A stretch of 64,000 bases of DNA from assembly GCA_047030855.1 (NCBI GenBank), contig JBKYIJ010000008.1, positions 1,798,001 through 1,862,000 of the forward strand, given 5' to 3'. Every line of letters begins with the position of its first letter. Positions within the stretch are counted from its first letter, which is position 1. Shown here one piece after another: positions 1-8,787 of the stretch. Made by a program: the position numbers and the translations under genes. The notes beneath the pieces were generated by a model. It saw nothing but the letters and a program-made list of their open reading frames with translations. It had not been told where the DNA came from and did not search any database. The DNA is from QVMM01 sp047030855. GTDB lineage: Bacteria; Bacteroidota; Bacteroidia; Bacteroidales; Dysgonomonadaceae.

Positions 1-438
1 CTTGGCGCGTTTCCTTTCAAGTCTTGAAAGCAGCGTATCTCCCAGTACTTTGGCTTTCCTTACGCTTTCGGGATTTTTTGTGTCGAGCAGTAGCGGATTC
101 ACTTTCGGTATGTTGACTATCGTACCTTTCGTCAGGTTCAGTATGTTTTCGATTCTGGGGTTTACTTCCATGATATAAGGCCAGAACATCTTGTCTTTAA
201 AAAAATCCGATGAAATTTCCAGCACGTCCATTTCTGTTTCAGTCACTATACGTGCCATGAGCGAAGTGTCCTTGTTTTCCAGAAGCTGATAAGAGCCTTC
301 CACTTTATAGGGCTGGCTTTCTATTATTTCTTTTTTCTCGGCATGCGAAATGTAAAAGTATAAACCTGATGCTATTAATATTATGATTATTAATGCGATC
401 CAGTTTTTATATGATTTTTTTCCTCTACGTTTTGACAT
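1..438 (-). CDS. Membrane-anchored LysM-like protein, partial (C-terminus off window)
   Basis: Open to the window edge, so 146 residues are visible and the stop is not. The N-terminus is short and basic (MSKRRGKKSYK), followed by one membrane helix at about residues 13-31. The part beyond it would lie in the periplasm. It carries a LysM-like segment (about residues 60-112) with the pieces DKMFWPYI and GTIVNIPKV. The neighbour upstream in the same operon has the equivalent HEMFWPYI and GTSIKIPKM in its C-terminal domain, so the two proteins share this module. Only 20 bases separate it from that gene, on the same strand. LysM-type folds bind peptidoglycan in many proteins; that role is inferred here, and the match to LysM is by pattern only. 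Confidence 0.7.
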   Translation of the reverse strand, partial: MSKRRGKKSYKNWIALIIIILIASGLYFYISHAEKKEIIESQPYKVEGSYQLLENKDTSLMARIVTETEMDVLEISSDFFKDKMFWPYIMEVNPRIENILNLTKGTIVNIPKVNPLLLDTKNPESVRKAKVLGDTLLSRLERKRAK

Positions 439-458
439 GGTTCTTTTGCTTATTCCTT

Positions 459-1367
459 TTATTCAGTTTTGTTTCTCTGGCTTATGATTCTGTTGTTTAG
501 GGCTTTTGCGCTGTCCACGCTGGCTTTGTTGTTGATATTGACGAGCGTCGAATCCATTTTAGGTATTTTGATGGAAGTCCCAATTTTAATTTCGAAAGGG
601 TTGGATACGTTTTGTTCGTTAGCCAGATAAATATAAGGCCAGAACATTTCGTGCCCGTAAAATTTTTCAGCCAGAAACAGAAAGTCCATATCCGATTCGG
701 CTACAATCATATGCGAATATTTGAACGTATCGGTGTTCACCGTTTCGATATAGCTGGGCGTCGCCACGGCAGGCGGCGTCAGGGGCATATTGTTTTTACT
801 GTTGTCCGTCGGATACAGGTAATAGAGAAGCAATATCAGCAGTATGACGGTAACAACGGATAAGGCTATGATCTTGATCCGGGATAGCCTTACTTTTTTA
901 TTTTCGTCATATTTTTCGTTGTAGTAGTTTTCGAATTCTTCGCCGGTATTGCTTTCGGATTCTTCTTTTTCCGGTTCGGAGTGTTTGCGTAGCAATTCTT
1001 TGAAAAACTCGTCCGAATCTTTTTGCTGTTGCCCGCTTATATTTTCATCGTAGTCGAAGCTTTCCGCCGTATCGGAAACATCCGTTTCGTCCGCATTCAC
1101 TTCGGCGATTTCCACCTCTGTTTCCTGAGGCGTTTTCCGTATTTCGTCGCTTCTGAATTTTCCGAGAAACAGTATTCTGTCATTCGGGATACTTTTTATA
1201 ACCCTGAAAATACCCAGATTGTCTATCTTCACATAAGATGAGTTCATCAGCTCTTTTTCGATTTCCTTAAAGAGCTGCTTGATGTAGTCCTTAACTATCT
1301 GATAGTCCATTCCTGTTTTGGAGGAGACTGTGTCAGCCAGATTGAGAAGATTTCTGCTTTCGTTCAT
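459..1367 (-). CDS. HU/IHF-like DNA-binding domain fused to a membrane helix and LysM-like domain
   Basis: A 302-residue protein with three parts. Residues 1-80 resemble the HU/IHF fold (helical start, then VKIDNLGIFRV, the beta-arm entry found in HU proteins). Residues 85-160 are a strongly acidic linker. A membrane helix lies at about 163-185, flanked by basic residues on the cytoplasmic side. Residues 217-271 form a LysM-like module (SHMIVAESDMDFLFLAEKFY, then IKIGTSIKIPKM). The topology puts the DNA-binding part in the cytoplasm and the LysM-like part outside. Bacteroidetes are known to have HU-like domains joined to SPOR or other envelope domains; this one would be of that general type. 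It is followed by a second LysM-like membrane protein and preceded by a free HU-like protein, all leftward and nearly contiguous. The linking of DNA to the cell wall is inference. Confidence 0.75.
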   Translation of the reverse strand: MNESRNLLNLADTVSSKTGMDYQIVKDYIKQLFKEIEKELMNSSYVKIDNLGIFRVIKSIPNDRILFLGKFRSDEIRKTPQETEVEIAEVNADETDVSDTAESFDYDENISGQQQKDSDEFFKELLRKHSEPEKEESESNTGEEFENYYNEKYDENKKVRLSRIKIIALSVVTVILLILLLYYLYPTDNSKNNMPLTPPAVATPSYIETVNTDTFKYSHMIVAESDMDFLFLAEKFYGHEMFWPYIYLANEQNVSNPFEIKIGTSIKIPKMDSTLVNINNKASVDSAKALNNRIISQRNKTE

Positions 1368-1368
1368 C

Positions 1369-1617
1369 TTATTTTTTTCTGCTTATTCGATCACTTAACC
1401 TGTCGGATGGTTTAAAAAAAGATACAGCCACAGAACCGTGTTTTCTCCTCGAAAATGTCCCGAAATTTTCTATCTCCAGCGTATCGCCTTTTTCAAGAAT
1501 GTCGTCTATGGCTTCAACGGTTGCTTTCAACAGAATGTCCATATCGTTGTCCGACAATCCTGCCGAATCCGATTTGGAATTTAGTTTAATGTTTTGCTGT
1601 AGTTTTTGTGTACTCAT
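1369..1617 (-). CDS. Small HU/IHF-family DNA-binding protein
   Basis: An 82-residue basic protein with the HU signature order: helical N-terminal half, then GDTLEIENFGTFSRRKH, the turn and strand that lead into the DNA-binding arm of HU/IHF proteins, and a short basic tail (RLSDRISRKK). It is slightly shorter than standard HU (about 90 residues). Its stop is one base before the start codon of the HU-membrane fusion gene, which argues for translational coupling and joint function. It could form a heterodimer with the HU half of that fusion; this is inference from gene order. Confidence 0.8.
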   Translation of the reverse strand: MSTQKLQQNIKLNSKSDSAGLSDNDMDILLKATVEAIDDILEKGDTLEIENFGTFSRRKHGSVAVSFFKPSDRLSDRISRKK

Positions 1618-1661
1618 TTTATTAAAGAGGTTTTTCGTCTGTCCCTGTGTTTTGTAAGGAC

Positions 1662-1943
1662 TTATCTGCTTGTCAGGAAGTTAAGTTCCTTTTCAACAAA
1701 AGCAATGTCTTCCGAGTCCATTCTTTCGATAATGCTATTTATGATTTCGATAGTAGGTTTCAGATAGTTAGAATAATATTCCTGATAAGTTTCGTCCATC
1801 AACCCTTCTTTCTCGTGAAGCCCTTCAATTGCACTCTTATAGTTTTGTGAAACAGTAGAAAGGTCTTCTCTGAATATTTCAACTTGCTCTTGCAGCTTCG
1901 AAAGCAGTTCGATTTGATAAGAATAGGAGGTTTTGCTTGCCAT
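1662..1943 (-). CDS. Small coiled-coil protein of unknown function
   Basis: A 93-residue protein, mostly predicted helix with heptad-like spacing (IELLSKLQEQVEIFREDLST, later IIERMDSEDIAFVEKELNFL). No signal peptide or membrane helix is visible. It is the first gene of the leftward run that continues into the HU-like genes, with a gap of 44 bases to the next start. I do not recognise a family. The context suggests a partner of the HU/LysM proteins. Confidence 0.65.
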   Translation of the reverse strand: MASKTSYSYQIELLSKLQEQVEIFREDLSTVSQNYKSAIEGLHEKEGLMDETYQEYYSNYLKPTIEIINSIIERMDSEDIAFVEKELNFLTSR

Positions 1944-2084
1944 GTTAATAGTGTTTTAAAAAAGTTATTGTTTTCAGACACAAATAATTTAATACGCAAA
2001 TATAAATAATATTTTAAATTATTTTACATTTGAGCCTTTAAAATTCGCGTGTGTTATAGATAGATGTATAACTATATTTATTTC

Positions 2085-2534
2085 TCAGTCGTTTTGGAAT
2101 GAGATATTCTTACTTTCACATATTTCTATAATATTGCTTTTCATTATTTTTAAGTCGCTGTATTTCAGAAAGCTAAGTTCTGCGGTAATTTCGCTTCCGT
2201 CGTGTTTCTTAAATTTGAAGTAACTTAATCCCAGCCCCACGTTGCTGACGTCGTTCCAGTTAACGACTGTCTGAACCTTATCGGGTGAATTTACCGTCAG
2301 GCTTTCGCTGTTGAGCAAAACCAGTGGTTTCGGCTGCCCCAAAGTCAGAATCAGAATAAGCGCAACGGACAGAAGGAACAGCAAAAGCCCGAAAAAGAAA
2401 AGAAAACTGTAACTCGGAACGAGCAGTTGCGTAATTGTTATATACGCGCCCATTATTACGGCATAAGCGGCTACGATCAGGCTTAAAATGTAGGAAGTTC
2501 CTTTTTTGTTGTAACTTATGTTTAGATTTTTCAT
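2085..2534 (-). CDS. Two-helix membrane protein with a PH-like cytoplasmic domain
   Basis: A 149-residue protein. Two hydrophobic helices occupy about residues 15-37 and 42-65 (VAAYAVIMGAYITIT and FLFFFGLLLFLLSVALILIL). The remaining soluble part has alternating strands and ends in a helix (SDLKIMKSNIIEICES), the usual shape of bacterial PH-like domains that follow a membrane hairpin. No enzyme motif is seen. It stands alone, with 141 bases to the small coiled-coil gene downstream and a 177-base divergent region to the DUF349 gene. Function unknown. Confidence 0.7.
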   Translation of the reverse strand: MKNLNISYNKKGTSYILSLIVAAYAVIMGAYITITQLLVPSYSFLFFFGLLLFLLSVALILILTLGQPKPLVLLNSESLTVNSPDKVQTVVNWNDVSNVGLGLSYFKFKKHDGSEITAELSFLKYSDLKIMKSNIIEICESKNISFQND

Positions 2535-2711
2535 AAAAAGAAGATTGTTTTAAAAATGTTTTATAACATATATAACGTTTTAATCTCTGTTTTGTGCGAT
2601 TAAGACAGGCGTTTGGCGTAAAAAAACTAATTTTTTCTAAAATATAAGAAAAATAATTCGTTTATTTGCTTATTATTACAGACAGTTTTATACCATTTTA
2701 AAAAATAATCT

Positions 2712-4519
2712 ATGAGTGAGAATAACGTTCCTGAGTTGGCTGCCGAAGAAAACGGCGCTCAACTTGATCCGGCTAACGAAACTCATTTGCCGGCTGCCCA
2801 AAGCCTGACAAAGGAGGAAATCTTAAACAAACTGAAAACTTTCCTTTCCGAACAGGAATTGCCTGCCCGTGCCGAAGTCGATGCGCTGAAACAAGCCTTC
2901 TACAAATATAAGGCTGCCGAGAACGAGCAACAAAAAGCCGCCTATGCCGAAGCGCATGAAGGCAGTGCCGAAGGCTTTACGCCCGAACCCGATCCGACGG
3001 AAGAAGAATTCAAGGCTTTGCTTAACTCCATAAAAGAAAAAAGAGCACAGAAAGTGGCGCAGGAGGAGAAAGTGAAGGAAGAAAACCTTGAGAAGAAACT
3101 GAAAATAATCGACGACATAAAAAATATAACCGAAAGCACTGACGACTTCGGTAAACTGTATAAAGAATTTAAAGACCTGCAACAGGCTTGGAACGAGATC
3201 AGGCAAGTCCCGCAAGGAAAAGAAAAAGAACTCTGGCGTTCCTATCAGACTTATACCGAAAAATTCTACGACCTGCTCAAGATAAACAACGAGTTGCGTG
3301 ATTACGATTTCAAGAAAAACCTTGAACTCAAAACCGCCCTTTGCGAATCGGTTGAAAAACTGCAGGAAGAAACCGACGTGGTTTCGGCATTTCACCAGTT
3401 ACAGAATTTCCACCAGCAGTGGCGCGAGATAGGACCCGTTGCCAAAGAACTCAGGGAAGAACTCTGGGAACGCTTCAAGGCAGCCTCAACCGTAATCAAC
3501 AAAAACTATCAGGAACATTTTGTCGGATTGAAGGAATTGGAAGAAACCAATCTGGCCGAAAAAAACGGCGATCAACGACGCCCTCCGTGCCATCGACTTC
3601 GAAACGCTTACTTCCGCCAAAGTTTGGGACGAAAAGACAAAAGAAGTGATCGACTTGCAGGCAAAATGGAAAACAATCGGGTTTGTGCCCCGCAAAGTCA
3701 ACACCAAAATATTTGAAGAATTCCGAGCATTGTGCGACACCTTCTTTGAGAAAAAAAGCGGAATACTTCAAAGACCAGCGCGAAGGCATGGATCAGAACC
3801 TCGAAAAGAAACGCGAACTCGTAGAAAAAGCCAAAGAACTCAAGGACAGCGAAGACTGGAAAGCTACTACCGACAAACTTATAGCCCTCCAGAAGGAATG
3901 GAAATTGGTGGGACCCGTTCCCCGTAAATATTCCGATGCCTTGTGGAAAGAATTTATCGAAGCCTGCGACTACTTCTTCGAGCAGAAGAAAAAAACATTC
4001 TCATCGCAAAAAGAAGAAGAAACCGCCAATCTTGAACTGAAAAAAGCGCTGATCGAAAAAATCAAGGCTCTGGACACAAGCCTATCGGCGGACGAGCTGA
4101 TGCCCCAACTCCGCGAGTTTATGGGCGAATGGAACTCGATAGGATTCGTTCCCTTCAAAGAAAAAGATAAAATCTACAAAGAATATCAGACAGCGCTGGA
4201 CGAACACTTCGACAGAATGAAGATCGACAAGGCGGAACGCAGGCTGCAGAGTTTCAGGAATTCGCTCGACGGCATCACCAAGTCCGACAAGCCTAAAAAT
4301 GCGTTATATCGCGAAAGAGAACGCCTCATCCACCAGTACAACAAAGTGAAGTCCGACTTACAGACTTACGAGAACAACATGGGCTTCCTTTCCGTATCGA
4401 AAGGATCGGGCGGATTGCTCAAAGACATGAACCACCGCATCGAGGGGCTGAAAGGCGAACTCGATATCATCTCGAAGAAAATAGAAGCAATCGACGAAAG
4501 CATGAACGCTGCGGAATAA
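2712..4519 (+). pseudogene. DUF349-repeat protein, interrupted by two +1 frameshifts
   Basis: Bacteroidetes DUF349 proteins are about 600 residues, built of repeats of about 75 residues, each with a W..IG.VP(R/K) motif. Here the motif appears as WNEIRQVPQ, WREIGPVAKE, WKTIGFVPRK, WKLVGPVPRK and WNSIGFVPFK, but spread over three frames. Reading starts at 2712 and leaves the frame at the A run 3559-3565; the protein continues in the second frame to the A run 3751-3757, then in the third frame to the stop at 4519. Removing one A from each 7-base run restores a single frame of about 601 residues. All segments keep good DUF349 sequence, including the middle 180 bases, so loss of function, if real, is very recent. 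Sequencing error is an equally good explanation. A third A7 run at 3989-3995 is in frame. The role of DUF349 proteins is poorly known. Confidence 0.85.
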
Positions 4520-4659
4520 CCGCCGTTCATCAAAATAATATTTAACACTTGATCAGGCGAAAATACCAATTTCGCCTGATTTTGCTATATGCGGTTAGCA
4601 GAATGTTTACCTGCTGATTTTTTTGTGTTTACAAAGATTTTTTATTCATATAAAATCAC

Positions 4660-4667
4660 TATTTTTG
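4660..4667 (+). promoter_or_regulatory. Probable -7 element of the aldolase promoter
   Basis: TATTTTTG fits the Bacteroidetes -7 consensus TAnnTTTG and lies 55 bases before the aldolase start codon. No clear TTTG -33 element sits at the usual spacing. Confidence 0.5.
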
Positions 4668-4721
4668 TCATCGAATTTAGGTATCCTTTTCAATAATAAT
4701 TATTATCTAAAATAAAAAACA

Positions 4722-5717
4722 ATGGTAAATTACAAAGATTTAGGCCTCGTAAACACAAGAGACATGTTTGCCAAAGCCGTGAAAGGCGGATATGCAATCC
4801 CCGCTTTCAATTTCAACAATATGGAGCAGTTGCAGGCTATCATACAGGCTGCATCGGAAACAAAATCACCCGTAATTCTTCAGGTATCAAAAGGAGCCCG
4901 CCAGTACGCAAGCCCCGTTTTGTTGCGTTACATGGCTCAGGGAGCCGTTGAATACGCCAAATCGCTTGGCTGGACAAATCCGCAGATCGTGCTTCACCTC
5001 GATCACGGCGATTCGTTCGAAACCTGTAAAGACTGTATCGACTCGGGATTCTCTTCCGTGATGATCGACGGATCGCACCTTCCTTACGAAGAAAACATTG
5101 CCCTAACCAAGAAAGTGGTTGAATACGCGCACAAATTCGACGTAACCGTTGAAGGCGAACTCGGCGTATTGGCAGGAGTCGAAGACGAAGTATCGGCAGA
5201 ACACCATACATATACGCGTCCCGAAGAAGTAGTGGACTTTGCTACACGCACGGGTTGCGACTCTCTGGCAATCTCGATCGGCACATCGCACGGGGCTAAC
5301 AAATTTACGCCCGAACAATGTACGCGCGATGCAAACGGAGTGCTGGTTCCGCCGCCATTGCGTTTCGACATCCTCGAAGGATGCGAAAAAGAACTTCCCG
5401 GCTTCCCGATCGTGCTTCACGGAGCATCGTCAGTGCCACAGGAAGAAGTCGCAACCATCAACAAATACGGCGGCGCGTTGAAAGACGCAATCGGTATTCC
5501 CGAAGAACAATTGCGCAGAGCCGCAAAATCCGCAGTTTGCAAAATCAACATCGATTCCGACAGCCGTCTGGCTATGACAGCAGCCGTCCGCGAAGTGTTT
5601 GCTACAAAACCTGCGGAATTCGATCCGCGTAAGTATCTGGGACCTGCCCGCGAAAACATGAAAAAACTTTACAAGCACAAAATCGAAGCAGTGCTTGGCA
5701 GCGCAGGAAAAGCATAA
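4722..5717 (+). CDS. fba: Class II fructose-bisphosphate aldolase
   Basis: A 331-residue cytoplasmic enzyme that interconverts fructose 1,6-bisphosphate with dihydroxyacetone phosphate and glyceraldehyde 3-phosphate in glycolysis and gluconeogenesis. Class II enzymes are zinc-dependent. The family landmarks are present: IPAFNFNNMEQ near the start, HLDHGDS (zinc ligand and catalytic Asp), SSVMIDGSHLPYEEN, VEGELGVLAGVEDEV, ISIGTSHGANKF (zinc ligand His) and VLHGASSVPQEE (phosphate loop). Length and motif order are normal. The gene has its own promoter and is closed by a strong terminator, so it is probably monocistronic. Confidence 0.97.
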   Translation: MVNYKDLGLVNTRDMFAKAVKGGYAIPAFNFNNMEQLQAIIQAASETKSPVILQVSKGARQYASPVLLRYMAQGAVEYAKSLGWTNPQIVLHLDHGDSFETCKDCIDSGFSSVMIDGSHLPYEENIALTKKVVEYAHKFDVTVEGELGVLAGVEDEVSAEHHTYTRPEEVVDFATRTGCDSLAISIGTSHGANKFTPEQCTRDANGVLVPPPLRFDILEGCEKELPGFPIVLHGASSVPQEEVATINKYGGALKDAIGIPEEQLRRAAKSAVCKINIDSDSRLAMTAAVREVFATKPAEFDPRKYLGPARENMKKLYKHKIEAVLGSAGKA

Positions 5718-5743
5718 ATATACGATTAAAAATATTTTGTAAA

Positions 5744-5770
5744 AGGAGCGATATATCGCTCCTTTTTTTT
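5744..5770 (+). terminator. Rho-independent terminator after the aldolase gene
   Basis: Self-complementary stem AGGAGCGAT / ATCGCTCCT followed by a run of eight T. Confidence 0.9.
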
Positions 5771-5805
5771 ATTATCTTTCGGATGTTAACACAAATATTA
5801 AATTT

Positions 5806-8058
5806 ATGAAAAAACATTTCCCTCTAATTGTTTTGTTTTGCTTTATAACTTCGGTTATGGCAATAAAAGCCCAAGAGTCCGTTACTTATTGGGTAGATTT
5901 TGCGACTCCTATTACTGAAGGAGCAGGAACTAAAACCGATCCTTATCTGATCGACACTCCCGAGAAACTGGCTTATCTCGCTACGGTTACCGTGGATAAG
6001 ACCCAGAAGTTTTTCAAACAAACCAAGGATATTGACTTGGGCGGCAGGCAGTGGACTCCCGTTCCTCGGTTCAGAGGCTTTTTCGACGGAGGAGGCTATG
6101 CAATCAAGAATCTTACGATCGAAAACAATACTGCTGCGCTTACGGATATAGGTTTGTTCGGTTATACCAATAATGCCAACTTGCAAAACATCAATTTGCA
6201 GGGAGGAATTATCAAATCCCGTAACAGGCAGGCTAATGTGGGCAGTATAGCCGGTAATGCCGCAGGTCTCGTTGCCATCAGCGGTTGCCGGAGCAGTGTA
6301 AATATTTCGGGCTATGGCAAGAATATCGGAGGACTGGTAGGCTACATTTATTTCGACAGGGCAGCTATGGAAGATTCGCACCGCATATTATACGATTGCC
6401 GCTATTCGGGCGATATTTATATCGAAAGGTGGCAGCTAACAATTTATAGTGTAAATTATTTAGGCGGTATTGTGGGATGTCTGAATAATGTTTCCGATGG
6501 TACGTATTCGGCAGGTGTTTATTATTGCGTATCCGAAGCAAATTTCTCTATGGAGCAGGTAAGTCACCTTTTAGGGGACACGGGCGGAGTGATAGGATGT
6601 TTGATCAATGCAGGGAAAAACGAAATTTATGTCGAGAGATGCACCAACAATGCCCCGATCATACTCCCTGAAATCTCCGGTTTTTATTCTTCTCCTGTGG
6701 GCGGCGTAATAGGAACTTGTCATACCGATAACGGGAAAACTCCGGGTACGGTTATTATTTCAAAATGTATCAACAAAGGAAAATTGTCTGCTCATAGCGG
6801 CTGTATGGGTGGTATCGTGTCAAGTGCTAATAATGTTAATCTTACAATAGAGTCTTGCGTCAACGAAGCGGAGATATATTCTTCTGCCGGAGGCAGGTTT
6901 GGCGGTATTGCGGGTAGTTTTGCCGAAGGCGAGTATACTCTTGTAAATTGCTGTAATATGGCGTCTATCCGTTCTGTTAGCAAATTGGATACTTATGCAG
7001 GAGGCTTGGTCGGCTTCCACGGTGCCGAAACGCCAAGTATTCCGATTAATGGCTGGCTCAAAATTAACCACTGTATGATGTCATCCGGCATGAATATAAA
7101 TCCTCAGGCAGCAGATATAAAAGGATATATCGGTGGGCTTGTCGGGTATCAGGGTGGAGAAAGTGACCTTATAGAGAATTCTGTTTTTACGTCAACAATT
7201 CATGGCCCCGGCTTAGTCGTAGGAGGTATAGCCGGTTACAGCAGATCGAAATATCAATCTTCTCAATCAGGTTATTATCATAGAGCAATTGATGAATATG
7301 ATGCTTTGAAAGGCATCGGAGAAATAGAAGACGGTTCTCTTGATAATTTCATAAAATATTCTTCCGAAGATTTTGAAAATCCTGAAAAAATGCCTGACAA
7401 CGGAAATTGGGCAATGCTTACGGTTTATGATACAAAAGGTAAACCTCACCTGTACTATCCTTTTTATTTCTTTCCGATAACTATGCTTAATGCCGATAAT
7501 ATGGTGAGCGTATATTTTGATCCTGACGTGAAAATAGAAAAAGACTATGACGGAACTACCGGTTTGCCTGTAATTGACGGAAAAAATTTCAATATTCATT
7601 TCTCATTGTTAGAAGGGCTTGAGCCGGATGTGCATCTGTCAACCGATAATATAGATGGTTTTTACAGGAATAAAGATGTAGGGTCGAATATCCCTGTTTT
7701 GATTTATGACTATTCGCTGGCAGGGGAAGATGCGCCGTTCTACACTATTATCAACACTGCATTGGAGAGCAATACGGGAGTGATAAAGTCGTCTATGGGA
7801 ATAGAAGATGAAGCTCAAACGGTTGCATCGGTGCGTCCTAATCCTGTCAGATGCGGACAACCTGTGTATATCAGCCTCAACAAAAACGCGGGCGAAGAAA
7901 CGCTTGCCGAAGTATTCGATATGGCGGGAAAACTTATCGTTACGGACAGGGCGTATGCTGACGGATTTACGCTTACGGCTCCCGAGAAACAGGGCGTTTA
8001 CGTTTTGCGTATTACCGATAAGAACGAAACTTCTCAGTATAAACTGATTGTGGAATAA
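5806..8058 (+). CDS. Secreted GLUG-repeat protein with T9SS C-terminal sorting domain
   Basis: A 750-residue secreted protein. The signal peptide (MKKHFPLIVLFCFITSVMAIKAQ) gives export to the periplasm. The body from about residue 60 to 500 contains at least nine GLUG-type motifs: GGLVGYIYF, GGIVGCLNN, GGVIGCLIN, GGVIGTCHT, GGIVSSANN, GGIAGSFAE, GGLVGFHGA, GGLVGYQGG and GGIAGYSRS. These repeats form extended beta-helix-like surface proteins in related bacteria. The last 80 residues form a type IX sorting domain (VRPNPVRCGQPVYISL, then AEVFDMAGKLI, then GVYVLRI and YKLIVE), which directs passage through the outer membrane and cell-surface attachment. The gene is alone between two terminators. 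Ligand unknown; adhesion is a reasonable guess only. Confidence 0.9.
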   Translation: MKKHFPLIVLFCFITSVMAIKAQESVTYWVDFATPITEGAGTKTDPYLIDTPEKLAYLATVTVDKTQKFFKQTKDIDLGGRQWTPVPRFRGFFDGGGYAIKNLTIENNTAALTDIGLFGYTNNANLQNINLQGGIIKSRNRQANVGSIAGNAAGLVAISGCRSSVNISGYGKNIGGLVGYIYFDRAAMEDSHRILYDCRYSGDIYIERWQLTIYSVNYLGGIVGCLNNVSDGTYSAGVYYCVSEANFSMEQVSHLLGDTGGVIGCLINAGKNEIYVERCTNNAPIILPEISGFYSSPVGGVIGTCHTDNGKTPGTVIISKCINKGKLSAHSGCMGGIVSSANNVNLTIESCVNEAEIYSSAGGRFGGIAGSFAEGEYTLVNCCNMASIRSVSKLDTYAGGLVGFHGAETPSIPINGWLKINHCMMSSGMNINPQAADIKGYIGGLVGYQGGESDLIENSVFTSTIHGPGLVVGGIAGYSRSKYQSSQSGYYHRAIDEYDALKGIGEIEDGSLDNFIKYSSEDFENPEKMPDNGNWAMLTVYDTKGKPHLYYPFYFFPITMLNADNMVSVYFDPDVKIEKDYDGTTGLPVIDGKNFNIHFSLLEGLEPDVHLSTDNIDGFYRNKDVGSNIPVLIYDYSLAGEDAPFYTIINTALESNTGVIKSSMGIEDEAQTVASVRPNPVRCGQPVYISLNKNAGEETLAEVFDMAGKLIVTDRAYADGFTLTAPEKQGVYVLRITDKNETSQYKLIVE

Positions 8059-8075
8059 TTCTTGAAGCTATATAC

Positions 8076-8112
8076 AAAAGCCTTTGCCCCGATTCGGGTA
8101 AAGGCTTTTTTT
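8076..8112 (+). terminator. Rho-independent terminator after the GLUG protein gene
   Basis: AAAAGCCTTTGCCCC pairs with CGGGTAAAGGCTTTT around a short GATT loop, followed by T residues. Confidence 0.88.
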
Positions 8113-8217
8113 ATATGTGTTAAAAAAAATCTATTTCAGGCGTGTTTTCAGTAAACAAAACTTATCTTTATACGTTAGAAGAACATAGAGAATTATCAAC
8201 TAAAAAACTATACGATT

Positions 8218-8706
8218 ATGCAACTAAGTAAAAAAATGGAAGAAGCGTTGAACAACCAGATCAATGCCGAATACTGGTCAGCTTACCTTTATCTTTCGAT
8301 GTCGGTACATTTTGCCGATGCAGGTCTTGGCGGTTTCGCAGGCTGGTTCAGAAAACAATACGGCGAGGAAACCGAACATGCCGAAAAACTGATCGACTAC
8401 ATCGTTTCGCGCGGCGGAAAGGTTACGCTCAAACCGATCGCCAAAGTGGCTACTTCGTGGAAATCGCCGCTTGCCGCTTTCGAGGATACGTTGAAACACG
8501 AACAGCAGGTGACTTCCATGATCCACAGTCTGGTGACTCTGGCGAATGAAGAAAAAGACTATGCTACGGCTTCGGTGCTTCAATGGTTTGTTAACGAACA
8601 GGTGGAAGAAGAAAACACCGCGCGCGGATACGTGGATGCGCTGAAATTCATCGGCGGCGAAAAGGTGGGCGTGTTTATGCTCGACAAAGAACTCGGTTCG
8701 AGATAA
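8218..8706 (+). CDS. ftnA: Ferritin (non-haem iron storage)
   Basis: A 162-residue four-helix-bundle ferritin, which oxidises Fe(II) and stores it as a ferric core in a 24-subunit shell in the cytoplasm. The ferroxidase ligands are in the expected places: the Glu in QINAEYWSAYLY on helix A, EETEHAEK (E..H) on helix B, and E in HEQQVT and NEQVEEENTA on helices C and D. Length is typical of bacterial FtnA (about 160-170) and there is no haem-binding Met as in bacterioferritin. A near-consensus -7 element (TATCTTTA at about 8164) lies upstream and a terminator follows the gene. Confidence 0.96.
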   Translation: MQLSKKMEEALNNQINAEYWSAYLYLSMSVHFADAGLGGFAGWFRKQYGEETEHAEKLIDYIVSRGGKVTLKPIAKVATSWKSPLAAFEDTLKHEQQVTSMIHSLVTLANEEKDYATASVLQWFVNEQVEEENTARGYVDALKFIGGEKVGVFMLDKELGSR

Positions 8707-8741
8707 TAATTGCCATTATAACTATAATGTTGTTAAAGAAG

Positions 8742-8775
8742 AAGGATGGTTTTGCAGAAAACCGTCCTTTTTATT
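8742..8775 (+). terminator. Terminator after the ferritin gene
   Basis: AAGGATGGTTTT pairs with AAAACCGTCCTT (one G-T pair), followed by T-rich sequence. It overlaps the longest possible reading frame of the next gene, which supports the later start at 8788. Confidence 0.8.
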
Positions 8776-8787
8776 TATTTTTACGCC

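Noticed and set aside
3559..3757. Programmed ribosomal frameshifting in the DUF349 gene
   Set aside because: No downstream pseudoknot or internal Shine-Dalgarno pattern is evident, and other genes in the window show the same A7 change, so error or general slippage is simpler.
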